A DNA stretch of 23,053 nucleotides, taken from Thiotrichales bacterium HSG1 (GTDB taxonomy: Bacteria > Pseudomonadota > Gammaproteobacteria > Beggiatoales > Beggiatoaceae). A program made the position numbers and the translations under genes. How positions within the stretch are numbered: the first letter of the stretch is position 1; the number at the start of each line of letters is the position of its first letter. The notes below the pieces were generated by a model. That model saw only the letters and a program-made list of their open reading frames with translations, was not told the origin of the DNA and made no database searches. The DNA lies in assembly GCA_030378125.1 (NCBI GenBank), contig JAUCGN010000005.1, forward strand, positions 1-23,053, read 5' to 3'. Of the stretch, positions 20,256 to 23,053 are shown one piece after another.

Positions 20256-23053
20256 TTACCTCTGTTTTAAAACTAACAAAGTAATATCATCCAAAATTTC
20301 TTGTTCACCAATGTAATCTTTAACATCAGCAATCACAGACTGTTGTACTTGTTTGGCATTACCAGCCCAATTTTTACTTATAACCTCACACAGATGTTTC
20401 AAACCATATTGTTCTTCATCCATATTTTGGGTTTCAGTTATTCCATCCGTATAAAGCACAATCCCATCTCCGGGTTGTAATTTCAGTTCTCGATGAGAGA
20501 TAAATCTAGTTATATCAGATACCATCCCTACCGAAAAACCCAACTCAAGAGTATCAATTAATTCAATTTTACCACCTTTTCGCACCAATATTACTTCTTC
20601 ATGTTGACCAGTGAGATGTAAAGTTCCATTTTGATAATCCAACAATGATAGAGTTAAGTTCTTATCCGTCTCCATCCGCTTGGCATTGTGATAAATGGTG
20701 CGATTAACAATATTTAAAAATGTCTCAGTATTGTCAATACCAGCTAATAATAAAGCCCTAACAGTGGTTTGCACCATCAACATCAATACACCACTCTCCA
20801 AACCATGCCCAGTTACATCTCCAATCCCAATTTTAATATGACCACCATGATTTAAAACTTCATAATAATCTCCGCCAACTTCAGCAGCCGGTTCCATAAA
20901 TCCAGCAATATCTAAATCTTCAATTTGTTGTAATTCAGTTTCTTTGGGTAAAACCATCTGTTGTAATTGTTTAGCTACATCCAGTTCTGCACCCATCCTA
21001 ATATTTTCTTCTTCAAGTCTTTTATTTAGCAAAGTTATTTTTTTATTTGCAGTGGCTAATTGTTCGGTACGTTGTTTTACTTTATCTTCTAACGTTCTAT
21101 ACAATAAGGAATTTTCCAAAGAAATAGCAACCTGTGAGGAAAGCATGTCAACTATTTTTAACCTAGCTGGAGTAAATGCACCTTCCATTAGATTATTTTC
21201 CAGATATAACAATCCGATAAGTTTAGCTTGATGTAAGATTGGACTGCATAAAACTGATTTCGTTTGCTGTTGTTGGATGTAATCATCTCCGGTATAAATT
21301 TTTTCCTGTACAGCATTGGATAATACTATTGATTCACAAGTTCTTAATACATAATTAATTATAGAAATTGGCAAATTACCGGCCAATGATATAGATTGTA
21401 AAGTAGTTATTTCATCAATACCTAACTTGCCTTCCGCTTCAATCGCCCAGTCAGAGTTATCTTTCTTGAGGATCAATAAACCTCTCTCCGCCCCAGCATT
21501 TTCAATCATAATCGACATCATTCTTTCCAACAATTTATCAAGTACAATCTCCCCGGCTAAAGTTTGTGAGGCTTTAGTTATGCTACCTAAATCTAATACT
21601 GTTGAGGCTAATGCTGTTGAGGTTTGTAAATTACTGGAAATACCTCCCCTTAATATAGTTGAAGTTATATCTGAATTAGCAGATATTGCTGTATTAGTTA
21701 ATAATTGGGGATATTTTGCTTCTAAATCATTAACTTTACTAGTAGCTCCCCATTGTTGATATAAGTAATGGGCCTCTCTCAAATAAGTTTGAAAAAATTT
21801 CTCCATACCACGTTGAGAATAAAATTTAGCTGCTAATTCATAAGCTAATGCTTCTTCTTGGATGTACTCATTCTCTTTAGCTCCAGCGATAGCTTTTTCA
21901 TACCATTCTATAGCTTCCAATTTTCCTAAAACTCGTGCCTTTTCAGCTTCTACTAGATCATATTTGTGTTGAAAGTTCATGGGAGCATGTTTAGCCCAAT
22001 TTTGCATCTTTTCTTGGTTGGTAGATACTTTGGTTAAAACAGCTTCTTGTTCTAGTGAAGACAAGGTTGGATACAATGCTAATCGTACAAGAGAATCATA
22101 GAAATGATATATGGCTACTGGCAGTAAACCAATAACACCATCTAAATACTGTTCTGCTATTTCTACGTTTTTAACCGCAGATGCATATTCTTGAAATAGA
22201 TAATGCAGGATACATTTGTTGAGATGTAAAAAGTGAATTGCTGTTCTATCATTTGCCTGTTCATGGAGTGGTAATTGAATGTTTTCATCATAAGCTGTTC
22301 CCACTAGAATACATGGATTGTTTGAATGACCCATTAAGTTTAAGATAACCTGCCAATACAAGTTATGCCAATTACTTTGAGTTTTTTGTTTAAATCTAGT
22401 AACTACATGATTGTAACTAGCAATTTCTGGTTCTAAAATAGTGAGTTGTTTACCAACAAAATAAGAATAATAAGAACGAAAACAGATAGAATAGCTGGCA
22501 AATTCAATATTTCCAATCTCTAAACTAATTTGGTAATTATCTAACAAGGATGGTAATACTTCTCTAATATGCTCTTTCCATATTCTAATCTGGACATTGA
22601 ATAGATAGGTTACCATTGTTTTTAATTTTTTTTCTCCAGATCGTTTCAACAAACTCAGACCTAATTTACCAGTTTGATAGCCTGACTTAATATCATAAAC
22701 TATGCCGCATAGAAAGGCTCCATAACAAATATAAGAAAAACTTGATTCAGAAGCATTTCCGTATTCAAGTGACAATTCAACTTGTTTAAGTACCAATAAA
22801 AGCTGTAACCTTGGTGATACAAAGAAAGCTGGACCACCTGCTGCAACCATGATGCGCATTGCCAACATTATATTGGTATTAGTCATCATCGGTAAGTCGA
22901 TAAGAGATGAAATGGATTGTTTAGATAAAGAAACTTGCATTTCATTAAGAGCTAACCCTACATTTTCGGAAGTAACTTCATTAACATCTTCTGAAAAATT
23001 AATACCCAACTGATTTAAAAAAATTAATGCTATTTTGACAGCCTCTTGTAACT
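20256..23053 (-). CDS. Giant signalling protein, C-terminal part: TPR-like - GAF - PP2C phosphatase (array gene 4, cut by window edge)
   Basis: The frame is open to the right window edge (931 visible codons). A TTG at 23007-23009 is not a real start: the codons before it encode QEAVKIALIFLNQLGI, which aligns with QEAIKTALIFLKQLSI at about residue 827 of gene 2. About 825 residues (kinase and AAA ATPase, by analogy) should therefore lie beyond the window. The visible part has a TPR-like helical region similar to gene 2 (for example AMRIM…LLVLKQVELSLEYGNASESS). A GAF domain lies at about 496-645 of the visible protein, then a coiled coil, then an RsbU/SpoIIE-like PP2C domain (about 690-931) with GGDYY, GDVTGHG, LYTDGITET and DDITLLV. 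A 15-nt tandem duplication before the GAF domain adds STALA/STVLD. It is the promoter-proximal visible gene of the array and overlaps the ribosome binding site of gene 3. Confidence 0.9.
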   Translation of the reverse strand, partial: LQEAVKIALIFLNQLGINFSEDVNEVTSENVGLALNEMQVSLSKQSISSLIDLPMMTNTNIMLAMRIMVAAGGPAFFVSPRLQLLLVLKQVELSLEYGNASESSFSYICYGAFLCGIVYDIKSGYQTGKLGLSLLKRSGEKKLKTMVTYLFNVQIRIWKEHIREVLPSLLDNYQISLEIGNIEFASYSICFRSYYSYFVGKQLTILEPEIASYNHVVTRFKQKTQSNWHNLYWQVILNLMGHSNNPCILVGTAYDENIQLPLHEQANDRTAIHFLHLNKCILHYLFQEYASAVKNVEIAEQYLDGVIGLLPVAIYHFYDSLVRLALYPTLSSLEQEAVLTKVSTNQEKMQNWAKHAPMNFQHKYDLVEAEKARVLGKLEAIEWYEKAIAGAKENEYIQEEALAYELAAKFYSQRGMEKFFQTYLREAHYLYQQWGATSKVNDLEAKYPQLLTNTAISANSDITSTILRGGISSNLQTSTALASTVLDLGSITKASQTLAGEIVLDKLLERMMSIMIENAGAERGLLILKKDNSDWAIEAEGKLGIDEITTLQSISLAGNLPISIINYVLRTCESIVLSNAVQEKIYTGDDYIQQQQTKSVLCSPILHQAKLIGLLYLENNLMEGAFTPARLKIVDMLSSQVAISLENSLLYRTLEDKVKQRTEQLATANKKITLLNKRLEEENIRMGAELDVAKQLQQMVLPKETELQQIEDLDIAGFMEPAAEVGGDYYEVLNHGGHIKIGIGDVTGHGLESGVLMLMVQTTVRALLLAGIDNTETFLNIVNRTIYHNAKRMETDKNLTLSLLDYQNGTLHLTGQHEEVILVRKGGKIELIDTLELGFSVGMVSDITRFISHRELKLQPGDGIVLYTDGITETQNMDEEQYGLKHLCEVISKNWAGNAKQVQQSVIADVKDYIGEQEILDDITLLVLKQR
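21593..21622. repeat. 15-nt tandem duplication in gene 4
   Basis: CTAATACTGTTGAGG and CTAATGCTGTTGAGG lie head to tail with one mismatch, encoding STVLD and STALA in the linker before the GAF domain. Gene 2 has only one unit at this place. Confidence 0.85.

Noticed and set aside
22980..23009. TTG start for gene 4 at 23009
   Set aside because: The frame continues upstream to the window edge with clear homology to the interior of gene 2, so this is not the start.

Overview
The window is AT-rich chromosomal DNA that most resembles a gammaproteobacterium of the large sulfur-bacterium type (Beggiatoa/Thiotrichaceae-like). The evidence is the argC - DUF6776-like membrane protein - bactofilin order, which is a gammaproteobacterial arrangement, combined with low GC, insertion-sequence debris, short palindromic repeats and very large kinase/AAA/GAF signalling proteins. 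The lineage is an inference, about 60% sure. No rRNA, tRNA or CRISPR array was seen.

Left edge (1-870): remains of two IS1-family elements, an intact-looking 5' part of a transposase running off the left edge on the minus strand and a decayed transposase 3' end on the plus strand. Housekeeping block on the plus strand (910-5532): a small P-loop NTPase/kinase, proS, argC (3 nt after proS, closed by a hairpin terminator), a DUF6776-like membrane coiled-coil protein and a bactofilin (3 nt apart). A WecG/TagA/CpsF-family glycosyltransferase converges from the minus strand (5596-6360), followed by an IS630-family transposase relic (6487-7024).

Signalling block on the minus strand (7025-23053, off the right edge). 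In transcription order: (4) a giant protein truncated by the window edge, showing TPR-like, GAF and PP2C parts; (3) a PocR-domain hybrid histidine kinase with a receiver and a PP2C domain, starting 5 nt after gene 4; (2) and (1) two complete proteins of about 1750 residues, each Ser/Thr kinase - AAA ATPase - helical repeats - GAF - coiled coil - PP2C. All four end in nearly the same RsbU/SpoIIE-type PP2C phosphatase with metal-binding aspartates intact. Different sensory inputs therefore appear to feed one kind of output, presumably dephosphorylation of a shared STAS-type anti-sigma antagonist. No STAS protein, anti-sigma factor or sigma factor is encoded here.

The array shows duplication and gene conversion: genes 1 and 2 share an almost identical leader of about 131 bp, almost identical first ~110 codons and a 108-nt identical tract, while their central repeat regions are strongly diverged. 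A perfect 33-nt palindrome sits in frame within gene 2.
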